Below, in pieces: positions 1 to 7,745 of a stretch of DNA of 64,000 bases. Position 1 is the first letter of the stretch, and each line of letters opens with the position of its first letter. Source of the DNA: Arthrobacter echini. Its GTDB lineage: Bacteria > Actinomycetota > Actinomycetes > Actinomycetales > Micrococcaceae. The position numbers were made by a program, and so were the translations under genes. The stretch is from assembly GCF_004803505.1 (NCBI RefSeq), contig NZ_SSWH01000001.1, forward strand, positions 434,001 to 498,000, read 5' to 3'. The notes under the pieces are model-generated. The model worked only from the letters and a program-made list of their open reading frames with translations. It made no database searches and was not told where the DNA came from.

Positions 1-2349
1 CAGGACTGGACGATGCGCTATCCGCTCGCACTCGGGCAGGGCAACTTCGGTTCACCGGGCAACGACGGCGCCGCGGCCCCGCGCTACACGGAGACGAAGA
101 TGGCTCCCCTGGCGATGGAGATGGTGCGGGACATCGACGAGGAGACCGTCGACTTCCAGGACAACTACGACGGCAAGAACCAGGAACCGACGATCCTGCC
201 CTCGCGCTTCCCGAATCTGCTCGCCAACGGGTCCTCGGGCATCGCCGTCGGAATGGCCACCAACATCCCGCCGCACAATCTGCGGGAGGTCGCCGACGGC
301 GTCCAGTGGTACCTGGAGAACCCGGGTGCCTCCAAGGAGGAGCTGCTCGAAGCACTGATCCTCCGGATCAAGGGTCCCGATTTCCCCACCGGTGCCCAGA
401 TCCTGGGTCACCGTGGCATCGAGGACGCCTACCGGACCGGTCGCGGTTCCATCACGATGCGGGCGGTGGTCAACGTGGAGGAGATCCAGAACCGTACCTG
501 CCTCGTCGTCACGGAACTTCCCTACCAGGCGAATCCGGACAATCTCGCGGTCAAGATCGCCGAGCTGGTCAAGGACGGAAAGATCAGCGGTATCGCGGAT
601 CTCCGGGACGAGACCTCGGGCAGGACGGGTCAGCGCCTGGTGATCGTGCTCAAGCGGGATGCGATCGCCAAGGTGGTCCTCAACAATCTCTACAAGCACA
701 CACAGCTGCAGGACAACTTCAGCGCCAACATGCTGGCCATCGTCGACGACGTGCCCCGCACGCTGAGCCTCGACGCGTTCATCAGGCACTGGGTGACCCA
801 TCAGCTCGAGGTCATCGTGCGCCGTACGCGCTACAGACTGCGCAAGGCCGAGGAGGAGGCCCATATCCTCCGAGGTCTCCTCAAGGCGCTGGATGCCCTC
901 GACGAGGTCATCGCCCTGATCCGCGCGTCCTCGACCACCGAGGAGGCCCGCGACGGACTGATCACGCTGCTCTCCATCGACGAGCTGCAGGCGACCGCCA
1001 TCCTCAACATGCAGCTGCGCCGGCTGGCGGCACTCGAGCGGCAGAAGATCCAGGACCGCCACGCCGAACTGGAGTCCACGATCGTCGAGTTCCACCGCAT
1101 CCTCGCGTCGGAGGACGTCCAGCGCGGCATCGTGAGTACGGAACTCGCAGAGATCGTCGCGAAGTTCGGCGACGACAGGCGCACCACGATCCTCCAGGGG
1201 TACGACGGCGACATGAGCATGGAGGACCTGATCCCGGAGGAGGAGATGGTCGTCACGATCACCCGCGGCGGCTATGTGAAGCGCACGCGGAGCGACAACT
1301 ACCGTCAGCAGGCGCGCGGCGGTAAGGGGATCAAGGGAGCACAGCTTCGCGGGGACGACGTCGTCGAGCACTTCTTCGTGACCACCACGCACCACTGGCT
1401 GCTGTTCTTCACGAACCTCGGCAGGGTGTACCGGGCCAAGGCGTACGAACTGGTCGAGGCGGCACGCGATGCGAAGGGCCAGCACGTGGCCAATCTGCTG
1501 GCCTTCCAGCCGGACGAGACGATCGCCCAGGTTCTCGATCTGCGCGACTACCAGCAGTCGCCGTATCTGGTTCTGGCGACCAGGCGGGGACTGGTCAAGA
1601 AGACACGCCTGGAGGACTACGACACCAACCGGACCGCCGGCGTGATCGCCATCAATCTCCGCGACGACGACGAACTCGTCTCGGCCCAGCTGGTCTCGAG
1701 CGCCGACGACATCCTGCTGGTCTCGCGGAAGGGCCAGTCCATCCGCTTCACCGCCGACGACGACGCGCTGCGCCCCATGGGGCGGGCGACCTCGGGCGTG
1801 ACCGGAATGAAGTTCCGCAGCGATGACGAGTTGCTGGCGGCGAAGGTGGTCACCGACAACTCGTTCGTCTTCATCGTCACCGAGGGTGGCTTCGCGAAGC
1901 GCACCAGGGTGGACGACTATCGGGTGCAGGGCCGCGGGGGTCTGGGTATCAAGGTGGCCAAGCTGGCCGAGGAGCGGGGTGATCTGGTAGGCGCCCTCGT
2001 GGTCCAGGAGGAGGACGAGGTACTCGTGGTCATGGGTGGAGGCAAGGTTGTCCGCTCCGCCGTGGCCGGTGTCCCCGCCAAGGGGCGAGACACCATGGGG
2101 GTCATCTTCGCGAAGCCGGACAAGTCCGATCGGATCATCGCGGTGGCCCGCAACAGTGAACGCAGCGTCGCGGTGGAGGAAGGGTTGGTCGACGATCCCT
2201 CCGAGGCCAGCCCGGATGTCGAGGTCATGGCCGCGGTCGTCGACGACGAGGTCGATCCGGCGGAGTTCTCCGGTGATGAAGTACCGTTGTCGACAGAAGA
2301 CGTGACTGAGTCAGATGCTGGGTCGCCGGAACACGGAGGTAGCGAGTGA
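1..2349 (+). CDS. gyrA: DNA gyrase subunit A (5' end outside window)
   Basis: DNA gyrase A cuts and reseals both strands and, with GyrB, introduces negative supercoils ahead of replication forks. The reading frame is open from base 1, so the gene is truncated by the window edge; roughly the first 100 residues, including most of the quinolone-resistance region, are not visible. The active-site tyrosine lies in the motif AAPRYTE (Tyr codon at 85-87). The C-terminal DNA-wrapping beta-pinwheel carries a GyrA box, QARGGKG, at 1309-1329; the classical form is QRRGGKG, so position 2 differs. Repeated pinwheel blades with the pattern GxxKRT follow. The protein ends in a long acidic tail (Asp/Glu rich, about the last 60 residues), known to tune supercoiling in some gyrases. 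The stop overlaps the next start (GTGA). Confidence 0.98.
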   Translation, partial: QDWTMRYPLALGQGNFGSPGNDGAAAPRYTETKMAPLAMEMVRDIDEETVDFQDNYDGKNQEPTILPSRFPNLLANGSSGIAVGMATNIPPHNLREVADGVQWYLENPGASKEELLEALILRIKGPDFPTGAQILGHRGIEDAYRTGRGSITMRAVVNVEEIQNRTCLVVTELPYQANPDNLAVKIAELVKDGKISGIADLRDETSGRTGQRLVIVLKRDAIAKVVLNNLYKHTQLQDNFSANMLAIVDDVPRTLSLDAFIRHWVTHQLEVIVRRTRYRLRKAEEEAHILRGLLKALDALDEVIALIRASSTTEEARDGLITLLSIDELQATAILNMQLRRLAALERQKIQDRHAELESTIVEFHRILASEDVQRGIVSTELAEIVAKFGDDRRTTILQGYDGDMSMEDLIPEEEMVVTITRGGYVKRTRSDNYRQQARGGKGIKGAQLRGDDVVEHFFVTTTHHWLLFFTNLGRVYRAKAYELVEAARDAKGQHVANLLAFQPDETIAQVLDLRDYQQSPYLVLATRRGLVKKTRLEDYDTNRTAGVIAINLRDDDELVSAQLVSSADDILLVSRKGQSIRFTADDDALRPMGRATSGVTGMKFRSDDELLAAKVVTDNSFVFIVTEGGFAKRTRVDDYRVQGRGGLGIKVAKLAEERGDLVGALVVQEEDEVLVVMGGGKVVRSAVAGVPAKGRDTMGVIFAKPDKSDRIIAVARNSERSVAVEEGLVDDPSEASPDVEVMAAVVDDEVDPAEFSGDEVPLSTEDVTESDAGSPEHGGSE

Positions 2350-2864
2350 GCTCGGGCAGTACCAATCCGCGGCCGTCAGGCGGCCAAGTGAAGACACCCG
2401 GAGCCACGCCACGCGTGAATCCGCCCAGGCCGGCCCAGCGGCCGGCCACGGCGGGCGCCCAGGCGCGTCCCGGCCCGGTCAAGCCGGCCCCGAAGGCGAA
2501 GGCACGCAAGGCACGCCTGCTCGTGAGCAAGGTGGACCCCTGGTCGGTCCTGAAGATGTCGTTCCTGCTCTCGGTAGCGCTGGGAATCGTCACCGTGGTC
2601 GCCTCCTTCGTGATCTGGACGGTCCTGGATCTCACGGGTATCTTCGACGGCGTCAACGAGCTCCTGAGCGAGATCGCGGGCTCGGAGAGTGGCGGCTTCG
2701 ACCTGCGCCAGTTCGCATCCCTGGCACAGGTTCTCTCCTTCGCCACCATCATCGCTGTTGTGAACGTGGTGCTGCTGACGGCCCTCGCCGTGCTCTCGGC
2801 AGTGCTCTACAACATCGCCTCGAGTCTGGTGGGGGGCATCGGCGTCACTCTCACCGACGACTAG
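2346..2864 (+). CDS. DUF3566 membrane protein following gyrA
   Basis: A 172-residue protein of the DUF3566 family, which in Actinobacteria almost always follows gyrA; its molecular role is unknown. The first 60 residues are rich in Pro, Ala, Lys and Arg and look disordered and cytoplasmic. Two hydrophobic segments follow (about residues 70-95 and 128-158), separated by a short Gly/Ser/acidic loop, so both termini probably face the cytoplasm. The GTG start overlaps the gyrA stop as GTGA, which indicates translational coupling and cotranscription. No alternative start with a better ribosome site is seen. Mycobacterial relatives sit at the same place beside gyrA, but this is conserved context and does not show a gyrase-related function. 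Confidence 0.9.
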   Translation: MSSGSTNPRPSGGQVKTPGATPRVNPPRPAQRPATAGAQARPGPVKPAPKAKARKARLLVSKVDPWSVLKMSFLLSVALGIVTVVASFVIWTVLDLTGIFDGVNELLSEIAGSESGGFDLRQFASLAQVLSFATIIAVVNVVLLTALAVLSAVLYNIASSLVGGIGVTLTDD

Positions 2865-2881
2865 TGCCGGTTCGGCCTGAT

Positions 2882-2911
2882 TTGAGAAATCGAGAATCAC
2901 TACGGTAAAGT
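2882..2911 (+). promoter_or_regulatory. Candidate promoter of tRNA-Ile
   Basis: TTGAGA (2882-2887), an 18-nt spacer and TAAAGT (2906-2911) form a good sigma-70-type promoter. It lies just after the DUF3566 stop and about 26 nt before the mature tRNA-Ile. It probably drives tRNA-Ile, the DLW-39 peptide gene and tRNA-Ala as one unit ending at the hairpin at 3277-3305. Confidence 0.6.
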
Positions 2912-2936
2912 CATTTCTTGGCCCGTAGCGGTATCG

Positions 2937-3010
2937 GGGCGTATAGCTCAGGCGGTTAGAGCGCTTCGCTGATAACGAAGAGGTCCCAGGTTCAAGTCCT
3001 GGTACGCCCA
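2937..3010 (+). tRNA. tRNA-Ile (anticodon GAT)
   Basis: A complete 74-nt cloverleaf. The acceptor stem GGGCGTA pairs with TACGCCC (3003-3009) and the discriminator is A3010. The anticodon stem CTTCG/CGAAG encloses the loop CTGATAA, with anticodon GAT at 2971-2973. The T arm contains TTCAAGT. CCA is not encoded. tRNA-Ile(GAT) next to tRNA-Ala(TGC) downstream of gyrA is a standard actinobacterial arrangement. Confidence 0.98.
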
Positions 3011-3048
3011 CGGATCCGGCAGTCACGGGTACCTGTTAGGAGACAGTG

Positions 3049-3165
3049 GTGAAGAAGTTGCTCATGGCAGCAGCGGCCGCCGCAGGTGTTCTCGTGTACA
3101 CGCGGTGGCAGGGTGCGGTGAAGGAAAAGAAGGTATGGAGCGACGCGACGGACACCGTGGCGTAG
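3049..3165 (+). CDS. DLW-39 family small protein
   Basis: A 38-residue peptide encoded between two tRNA genes. It starts at GTG 3049, preceded by a Shine-Dalgarno-like TTAGGAGA, and begins MKKLLMAAAAAAG. It has a short hydrophobic N-terminal segment (residues 3-17), a basic patch and a C-terminal WSDATD motif. DLW-39 peptides are known from this tRNA-Ile/tRNA-Ala context in Micrococcales and are named after a DLW motif and their length of about 39 residues; here the motif reads VW instead of LW. The function is unknown. One transmembrane helix, or a membrane-anchored amphipathic peptide, is the likely architecture. Confidence 0.85.
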   Translation: MKKLLMAAAAAAGVLVYTRWQGAVKEKKVWSDATDTVA

Positions 3166-3197
3166 CAGGGGAACTGCAGGAACGAGTTCTTCACTTC

Positions 3198-3270
3198 GGG
3201 GGCATGGCGCAATTGGTAGCGCACCTGCTTTGCAAGCAGGGGGTTCGGGGTTCGAGTCCCCGTGCCTCCA
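3198..3270 (+). tRNA. tRNA-Ala (anticodon TGC)
   Basis: A complete 73-nt cloverleaf. The acceptor GGGGGCA pairs with TGCCTCC (3263-3269, one G-T wobble) and the discriminator is A3270. The anticodon stem CCTGC/GCAGG encloses TTTGCAA, with anticodon TGC at 3231-3233. The T loop is TTCGAGT. CCA is not encoded. It is probably cotranscribed with tRNA-Ile and the DLW-39 gene. Confidence 0.98.
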
Positions 3271-3276
3271 CCGAAC

Positions 3277-3305
3277 GTAGGTCCCGGCCCGAGGCCGGGA
3301 CCTAC
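3277..3305 (+). terminator. Hairpin terminator of the tRNA-Ile/tRNA-Ala unit
   Basis: A perfect inverted repeat with 13-bp arms, GTAGGTCCCGGCC and GGCCGGGACCTAC, around a CGA loop, starting 7 nt after the tRNA-Ala discriminator. No T-tract follows (GACAGTTAAGG), so it may act as a processing or attenuation stem rather than a full terminator. Confidence 0.7.
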
Positions 3306-3328
3306 GACAGTTAAGGAGCAGCTGCAGG

Positions 3329-3361
3329 GTGCGGATCACGAGCACGGGGTTCGCCCGGTGA
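3329..3361 (+). CDS. Possible 10-codon leader ORF coupled to the EamA gene
   Basis: GTG at 3329 has the best ribosome site in this gap (AAGGAG at 3313-3318, 10 nt upstream) and encodes MRITSTGFAR before TGA at 3359-3361. Its stop overlaps the GTG start of the transporter gene (3358) as GTGA, while that GTG has no good ribosome site of its own. This is the geometry of a leader peptide with translational coupling. Expression is inferred only; the Shine-Dalgarno position could be fortuitous. Confidence 0.4.
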   Translation: MRITSTGFAR

Positions 3362-4278
3362 CCATCTTCCTGTCGATCCTCGGCGTCATCGGTGTCTCGG
3401 CATCCGGCCCGATCATGGCCGCCACTGCCGCGCCCGTACTCGCCATCGCCTTCTGGCGGAATCTGCTCGGTGCGGGGCTCATGGCCGTGCCGACCGTCGT
3501 GTCGAAGCGCGCCGAGATCATGGCTCTCACCACAGCTGACTACCGGCGGCTCAGCGTTGCCGCGGTGGCTCTCGCACTCCACTTCGTGTGTTTCATCACG
3601 GCGCTGAAGCTCACGTCCGTCGCTGCAGCTACGGCACTGGTCTGCCTGCAGGTGGCGTGGATCGCCCTCTTCGATTCCCTGTTGGGTCGCCGGCCGCAGA
3701 TAGCGGTGGTGGCAGGGCTCGCCGTGGCGCTGATCGGCGTCACGATCATCACGGGATTCGATCTGTCGCTCTCACGCGAAGCGCTTCTCGGCGACGTCCT
3801 GGCGCTGGCGGGCGGTGCGATGGCGGCGATCTACCAGATGGCAGGTGCAGCTGCACGGAAGACTATGTCCACGGGCACCTACACCACGCTCTGCTACGGG
3901 GCGTGCGCTGCCATACTCGCGGTCCTGTGCGTCACGACGCGTCAGCCGCTCATCGGTTTCACGCCGGCCGCCTGGGCAGGCATCCTCGCGGTCACGCTCC
4001 TGGCACAACTCATGGGGCACTCCGTGTTCAACCATCTACTCGCGGTCATGAGCCCGCTGGTCGTCTCCATGATCATCCTGCTGGAGATCCCGGGTGCTGC
4101 GCTTCTTGCGGCGATCTTCCTGGGTGAAACACTGCCCCTCGGAACCTACGGGGGCCTGGTGCTCATCCTCGTCGGTCTCGCCGTGGTGATCCGCGGCCAG
4201 CAACGCTCCAGGGGCAGACGACCTCCGTCCACCGGCAAAGCTCCGGCTCCGCCCCCGCCGGCACTCGGAGGAGAGTAG
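3358..4278 (+). CDS. EamA/DMT-family transporter
   Basis: An integral membrane protein of the drug/metabolite transporter superfamily (306 residues from GTG 3358). It shows about ten hydrophobic segments in two EamA repeats, residues ~1-130 and ~145-285. The first begins with a helix, a glycine- and alanine-rich segment and FWRN, typical of EamA; the second contains the GEALLGDVLALAGG-type loop. Longer in-frame extensions run back into the tRNA-Ala gene and are rejected, so the start is set at GTG 3358, which overlaps the short leader frame at 3329-3361. The substrate cannot be read from sequence; relatives export amino acids or metabolites. The last 20 residues are basic and proline rich. 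A strong bidirectional hairpin follows. Confidence 0.88.
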   Translation: MTIFLSILGVIGVSASGPIMAATAAPVLAIAFWRNLLGAGLMAVPTVVSKRAEIMALTTADYRRLSVAAVALALHFVCFITALKLTSVAAATALVCLQVAWIALFDSLLGRRPQIAVVAGLAVALIGVTIITGFDLSLSREALLGDVLALAGGAMAAIYQMAGAAARKTMSTGTYTTLCYGACAAILAVLCVTTRQPLIGFTPAAWAGILAVTLLAQLMGHSVFNHLLAVMSPLVVSMIILLEIPGAALLAAIFLGETLPLGTYGGLVLILVGLAVVIRGQQRSRGRRPPSTGKAPAPPPPALGGE

Positions 4279-4308
4279 CCGACTCCGGCCGACACGCCCG
4301 GATCGTCT

Positions 4309-4354
4309 GACGCGAAAGAACCCCCGGGACAGGTCCCGGGGGTTCTTTCGCGTC
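4309..4354. terminator. Bidirectional terminator between convergent genes
   Basis: A perfect 22-bp inverted repeat with an AG centre, GACGCGAAAGAACCCCCGGG... paired with its complement ending at 4354. The AAAGAA/TTCTTT segments give each strand a U-rich distal arm. It lies between the EamA gene (plus) and the minus-strand gene ending at 4373. Confidence 0.9.
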
Positions 4355-4372
4355 AAGCTACCTGCGGTAGGT

Positions 4373-5302
4373 TCAGGCGCGATTCTCGTCCGTCTTCGAA
4401 CCGGTGTCCTTGGCGGTGTTCGTGGTGGTCCCCGGTACATCGTTCGGTGTTGCGCTCTTGGGTGTTGCGCTCTTGCTCGCATCATCCGTCGACTGCGCAG
4501 GCGCATTGCCCTTCGCCTCGCCGGTCTTCGCGTCGCTGGTCTTCTCGGCGGCGCGGTCGGCGGCTTCCTTGATGTCGGCAACCACCTGCTTCGCTTCCTC
4601 CGACTTCGCGCTGGACACCGGAGCGGGTGTCGCCTTGATCGGAGCGGGCGTCTTCCAGGGATCCTCGACCGGCTTGGAAGCCCTCCAGGCGGCGACTGCT
4701 GCCACGATCGCGGCTGCGATTACACCGAAGATCAGCCATCCCTTCCCGGACCTGCGGTTCTGGTTCTTCTTGAGCTGCTTCGACGTCTGCTTCGCAGCGG
4801 CGGCGAGTCGCTTCTGTGTCTTCTTGACCGCCTTCTTGTCGCCCGTCAGCTTCGACACAGTCTTCTCGAGTGCCGGGGGTACATCGGCACCTGCCAGTGA
4901 CCGGGACGCCGTATCGGCCGCTTCGCCCAGTTTCGTGGACAGGGCGGGAAGATAGCCGTCCACAACCTTGGCCTTGGCGGAATTGAGCGCGGGAGTCGCC
5001 TTGTCCAGGGTGCCCTGGATCTTCGGAGTGGTGTCGTCGATGACCTGTGAGATGCGCGGTCCCACCTTGTCGAGGCCGTCCTGGATCCTGGGAGTGACGG
5101 TGGAGATCCCGTCCGAGATCCCGTCCGCTGCCTTGCGATACGTCTGCTGGAGAGCCGGTCCTGCGGTCTCGATCCCCTTCTCCAGACGGGGCCGGGCCCA
5201 CTCGTATGCTGCATCGACGCGAGGTGTGGCCCAGTCGCGGATGACATTCACTCCGGCAACGACGTCCTCGAATTCATGGGTGATGCGGTCGTTCTTCTTC
5301 AC
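4373..5302 (-). CDS. Membrane-anchored protein with proline-punctuated amphipathic repeats
   Basis: A 309-residue protein of unknown function. Residues ~20-125 form a chain of short amphipathic helices separated by 'TP' or 'GP' (ATPRVD, ARPRLE, AGPALQ, VTPRIQ, VGPRIS, TTPKIQ, ATPALN), spaced about 11-15 residues, resembling apolipoprotein-like or LEA-like lipid-binding repeats. A Lys/Gln/Ala-rich linker follows, then one transmembrane helix at ~188-206, then a Ser/Thr/Ala/Lys-rich low-complexity tail. The GTG start at 5302 has a GGAGG ribosome site 5 nt upstream. It stands alone between the EamA terminator and the divergently transcribed cyclophilin gene. A peripheral envelope or membrane-surface role is inference; no enzymatic motif is seen. 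Confidence 0.75.
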   Translation of the reverse strand: MKKNDRITHEFEDVVAGVNVIRDWATPRVDAAYEWARPRLEKGIETAGPALQQTYRKAADGISDGISTVTPRIQDGLDKVGPRISQVIDDTTPKIQGTLDKATPALNSAKAKVVDGYLPALSTKLGEAADTASRSLAGADVPPALEKTVSKLTGDKKAVKKTQKRLAAAAKQTSKQLKKNQNRRSGKGWLIFGVIAAAIVAAVAAWRASKPVEDPWKTPAPIKATPAPVSSAKSEEAKQVVADIKEAADRAAEKTSDAKTGEAKGNAPAQSTDDASKSATPKSATPNDVPGTTTNTAKDTGSKTDENRA

Positions 5303-5466
5303 AAAAACCTCCAGGGGGGTGCCTACTCGTTGTCCTCAGCCTACGTTGCATAGTCAGGGCGTGCTATCCGGAATCGCTGCTCATGTCCACCGAAACCTGC
5401 TTTTCACTGTGCGCGGAATGCAGGCGCCCCAGCTTTTTCTCAGACGCAGCGTGAAAGGATGGACCA

Positions 5467-6009
5467 ATGAGTGCTATTCCAACAGCTAAAGCGACCATCC
5501 ACACGAACCAGGGCGACATCCTGGTGAATCTCTTCGGTAACCACGCTCCCAGGACGGTCGAGAACTTCACCGGCCTCGCCACGGGCGAGACGACCTGGAC
5601 CCATCCGAAGACCGGCGAGCAGAGCAGTGCGCCGCTCTACGACGGAACCATCTTCCACCGCATCATCAAGGACTTCATGATCCAGGGTGGCGATCCCCTC
5701 GGACAGGGTACCGGCGGTCCTGGCTACCAGTTCGATGACGAGATCAATCCGGACCTGACCTTCAACGAGCCGTACAAGCTCGCCATGGCGAATGCCGGAC
5801 TCCAGGGAGGGCGCGGCACCAATGGGTCGCAGTTCTTCATCACCTCGGTGCCCACCACCTGGTTGCAGGGCAAGCACACCATTTTCGGGGACGTCACCGA
5901 CGAGGAATCCCGCGCCGTGGTCGACAAGCTGAACTCGATCCCCACTGACATGCGGGACAAGCCGCTCGACGACGTCGTGATCGAGAGCATCACGGTAGAG
6001 CAGCTCTGA
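5467..6009 (+). CDS. ppiA: Cyclophilin-type peptidyl-prolyl cis-trans isomerase
   Basis: A 180-residue cytoplasmic cyclophilin that catalyses cis-trans isomerisation of Xaa-Pro bonds. Diagnostic motifs are FHRIIKDFMIQGGDP (residues ~60-74, including the catalytic Arg), NGSQFFIT (~119-126) and the Trp-containing WLQGKHTIFGDV (~134-145). There is no signal peptide. ATG 5467 is preceded by GAAAGGA. The rhomboid protease gene follows after 4 nt, so the two are probably cotranscribed, a pairing common near gyrA in Micrococcales. The length fits the family. Confidence 0.95.
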   Translation: MSAIPTAKATIHTNQGDILVNLFGNHAPRTVENFTGLATGETTWTHPKTGEQSSAPLYDGTIFHRIIKDFMIQGGDPLGQGTGGPGYQFDDEINPDLTFNEPYKLAMANAGLQGGRGTNGSQFFITSVPTTWLQGKHTIFGDVTDEESRAVVDKLNSIPTDMRDKPLDDVVIESITVEQL

Positions 6010-6013
6010 CCGG

Positions 6014-6898
6014 ATGTCCTACGGTGTTCCCGCGCCGGATACGGGTAGCCAGCAGATACCGGTCTGCCCACGACATCCGGACCGCGTCAGCTATGTGAGG
6101 TGTCAGCGGTGCGGCCGCCCGGCGTGTGCGCAATGCCAGCGGCCGGCCGCGGTGGGATTCCAGTGTGTCGACTGCGTGCGGGAGCAGGCCGCCACCGCGC
6201 CTGTGCGGAAGAATGCTTTCGGCGGGGTCGCCCGCGGATCTGTGCCGGTGGCAACCTACACGATCATCGGCTTGTGCGTGGTGGTCTTCCTGCTGCAGCT
6301 CGTGGTGCCGGGCCTGACCAGGTCCCTCCTGTATGCCCCGGTGTTCACGGCCGGGCTCGAGGGCGCTGTTCCCGCTCAGCCCTGGCGCATGCTGACGGCC
6401 GCTTTCCTGCACTCCCAGGGCTCCTTCCTGCACATCGCCTTCAACATGTATGCGCTGTACATCCTGGGGAAGGTTCTCGAACCTGCCATGGGCATCGCCC
6501 GTTTCACCGGGTTGTACCTGATCGCGGCCCTGGGCGGGTCGGTCGGAGTACTGCTGCTGAGCCCGAATCCGCTCCAGGGCGTAGTAGGGGCCTCAGGAGC
6601 GGTGTTCGGTCTGTTCGGAGCCCTGTTCATCGTCCAGCGGAAGCGAGGGGGCGATGTGCGGCAGATCGTCGTCCTCATCGCCATCAACGCCGTGCTCGGG
6701 TTCGTGGTACCGGGCATAGCGTGGGAGGCGCACCTCGGGGGTATGCTGACCGGAGCGGCCTGCGCGGCGATCATCGCATATGCCCCGCGTGGTCGACGGC
6801 AGGCGGTCGTCCAGTGGTCAGGCCTTTCAGGCGTCGTGGCAGTACTCGGCCTCCTGACCTTCGCGGGAGTCGTTCTCCTTCCTGCCCAGGTGTACTGA
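6014..6898 (+). CDS. Rhomboid-family intramembrane serine protease with N-terminal zinc finger
   Basis: A 294-residue rhomboid protease, which cleaves substrate helices within the membrane. The cytoplasmic N-terminus carries a cysteine cluster (C18, C30, C33, C38, C41, C51, C54, with H21) of the B-box/LIM-like zinc finger type. Six or more hydrophobic segments follow from residue ~80. The catalytic Ser194 lies in GASGAVFGL and the partner His240 in AHLGGM; Asn144 in HIAFNMY probably completes the oxyanion site. Four nucleotides separate it from ppiA. Zinc-finger rhomboids are common in Actinobacteria, but substrates are rarely known. A strong hairpin at 6921-6955 ends the unit. Confidence 0.93.
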   Translation: MSYGVPAPDTGSQQIPVCPRHPDRVSYVRCQRCGRPACAQCQRPAAVGFQCVDCVREQAATAPVRKNAFGGVARGSVPVATYTIIGLCVVVFLLQLVVPGLTRSLLYAPVFTAGLEGAVPAQPWRMLTAAFLHSQGSFLHIAFNMYALYILGKVLEPAMGIARFTGLYLIAALGGSVGVLLLSPNPLQGVVGASGAVFGLFGALFIVQRKRGGDVRQIVVLIAINAVLGFVVPGIAWEAHLGGMLTGAACAAIIAYAPRGRRQAVVQWSGLSGVVAVLGLLTFAGVVLLPAQVY

Positions 6899-6920
6899 GC
6901 CTGAAGCTGAACCATCGTCG

Positions 6921-6955
6921 GTGAGGGGCCGGTTCATACAGAACCGGCCCCTCAC
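6921..6955 (+). terminator. Hairpin terminator after the rhomboid gene
   Basis: A perfect 15-bp inverted repeat, GTGAGGGGCCGGTTC / GAACCGGCCCCTCAC, with a 5-nt ATACA loop. No clear T-tract follows. It starts 23 nt after the rhomboid stop and directly precedes the DnaA-box cluster. Confidence 0.8.
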
Positions 6956-6959
6956 GACA

Positions 6960-7088
6960 TCATCCACAGCAGTTATCCACAGCGGGGATAACTTACACAC
7001 ATGTAATTCCACAGCTGTGGATAAGCTGTGCCGCAGAACCGCAGCTTCCGCTCCGATTCTCGACCGTTTTCTGCACAGCTGTGGATAA
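6960..7088. promoter_or_regulatory. Cluster of DnaA-box sequences in a convergent intergenic gap
   Basis: Three exact TTATCCACA 9-mers occur within 116 bp: 6973-6981 on the plus strand, and 7016-7024 and 7080-7088 on the minus strand. Near matches are TCATCCACA (6960-6968) and TTACACACA (6993-7001). The two minus-strand boxes share an extended context, CAGCTGTGGATAAG. The gap is flanked by 3' ends (rhomboid on plus, crgA on minus), so the boxes are unlikely to be promoter elements. DnaA binding is inferred from the established consensus; the usual actinobacterial oriC lies between dnaA and dnaN, which are outside this window. Confidence 0.7.
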
Positions 7089-7144
7089 GACCATGCACAC
7101 GGTGTGTACAGCTGGCTTCGAACGGGAGGTCGTCCTCGCGCAGC

Positions 7145-7393
7145 TCACCGCCACCGGGTGGTCATGAGGAACCCGACGATCGCCACACCGAACCCGACCA
7201 TGATGTTCCATGATCCCCATGCCTCCACCGGGAAGCGTTGCTCGGAAATATAGAAAGTGATGATCCAGAGCAGACCGACGATCATCAGACCGAACATCAC
7301 CGGCTTGTACCAGACCGGGTTCGGCTTGGGCTCCGAGGACCGCACGGCGGTCGCTCCGGACCTGGTTCTCTTGCGGCGTTTCGACTCTGGCAC
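7145..7393 (-). CDS. crgA: Cell division protein CrgA
   Basis: An 82-residue membrane protein of the CrgA family, which in Actinobacteria bridges FtsZ/FtsI/PBPs at the septum and modulates cell division and wall synthesis. It has a basic N-terminus (KRRKRTR), a conserved NPVWYKP motif before the first helix (~residues 31-48), the loop SEQRFPVEAWGSWN and a second helix (~60-77), then TTRWR. GTG 7393 is preceded by GAGGAG. Position between the gyrA region and trpG/pkn matches the mycobacterial and streptomycete order. A TAGAAT hexamer at 7525-7530 on the minus strand may be its -10 element. Confidence 0.95.
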   Translation of the reverse strand: MPESKRRKRTRSGATAVRSSEPKPNPVWYKPVMFGLMIVGLLWIITFYISEQRFPVEAWGSWNIMVGFGVAIVGFLMTTRWR

Positions 7394-7745
7394 GGATACT
7401 CCTCAACGAGGCTCAGTCGTGGATCAACTGCGCCGGTGGTCTCATGGATCTTCTTGGCCCGGCGACAGGTCTCCGGGACCCGGAGGTCCGTCGAGGAAGA
7501 CCCGGCCTCCCGGTTCTCCTGAAGATTCTAGCCAACACCTGCGGTGCACGGCGCCTGATGCCCGGCCATGCCCGGACGCACCGCTGCCCGCCCCACGATC
7601 CGGTCGTCACGGACCGTATGTGACGATGAACGGTTCCATGCGAAGGACGGGGGATAATCGGACGGACTGTTCGTTCGGACAACCCCGGTGGTCCGTCCTC
7701 CTGGTTCGTCCCGCCCACTGTTTCAACGATTGGTTCCCCTGGCTC
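7394..7745. other. Divergent intergenic region crgA / trpG
   Basis: A gap of 352 bases between divergent genes without a convincing gene. On the plus strand GATAAT (7653-7658) is a plausible -10 element for the amidotransferase gene, giving a leader of about 80 nt; no matching -35 is obvious. On the minus strand TAGAAT (7530-7525) is a plausible -10 for crgA. Upstream in-frame extensions of the amidotransferase run through this region but are not supported by conservation of the N-terminus. Confidence 0.5.

Noticed and set aside
52-1485. A 477-codon minus-strand frame inside gyrA
   Set aside because: Shadow of gyrA. The plus strand encodes the catalytic Tyr motif and the GyrA box in the same interval.
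3262-3357. N-terminal extension of the EamA transporter back into the tRNA-Ala gene
   Set aside because: It would encode part of the tRNA 3' end and the terminator hairpin, with a Pro/Gly-rich segment unlike the family. The GTG at 3358 is the first start compatible with both.
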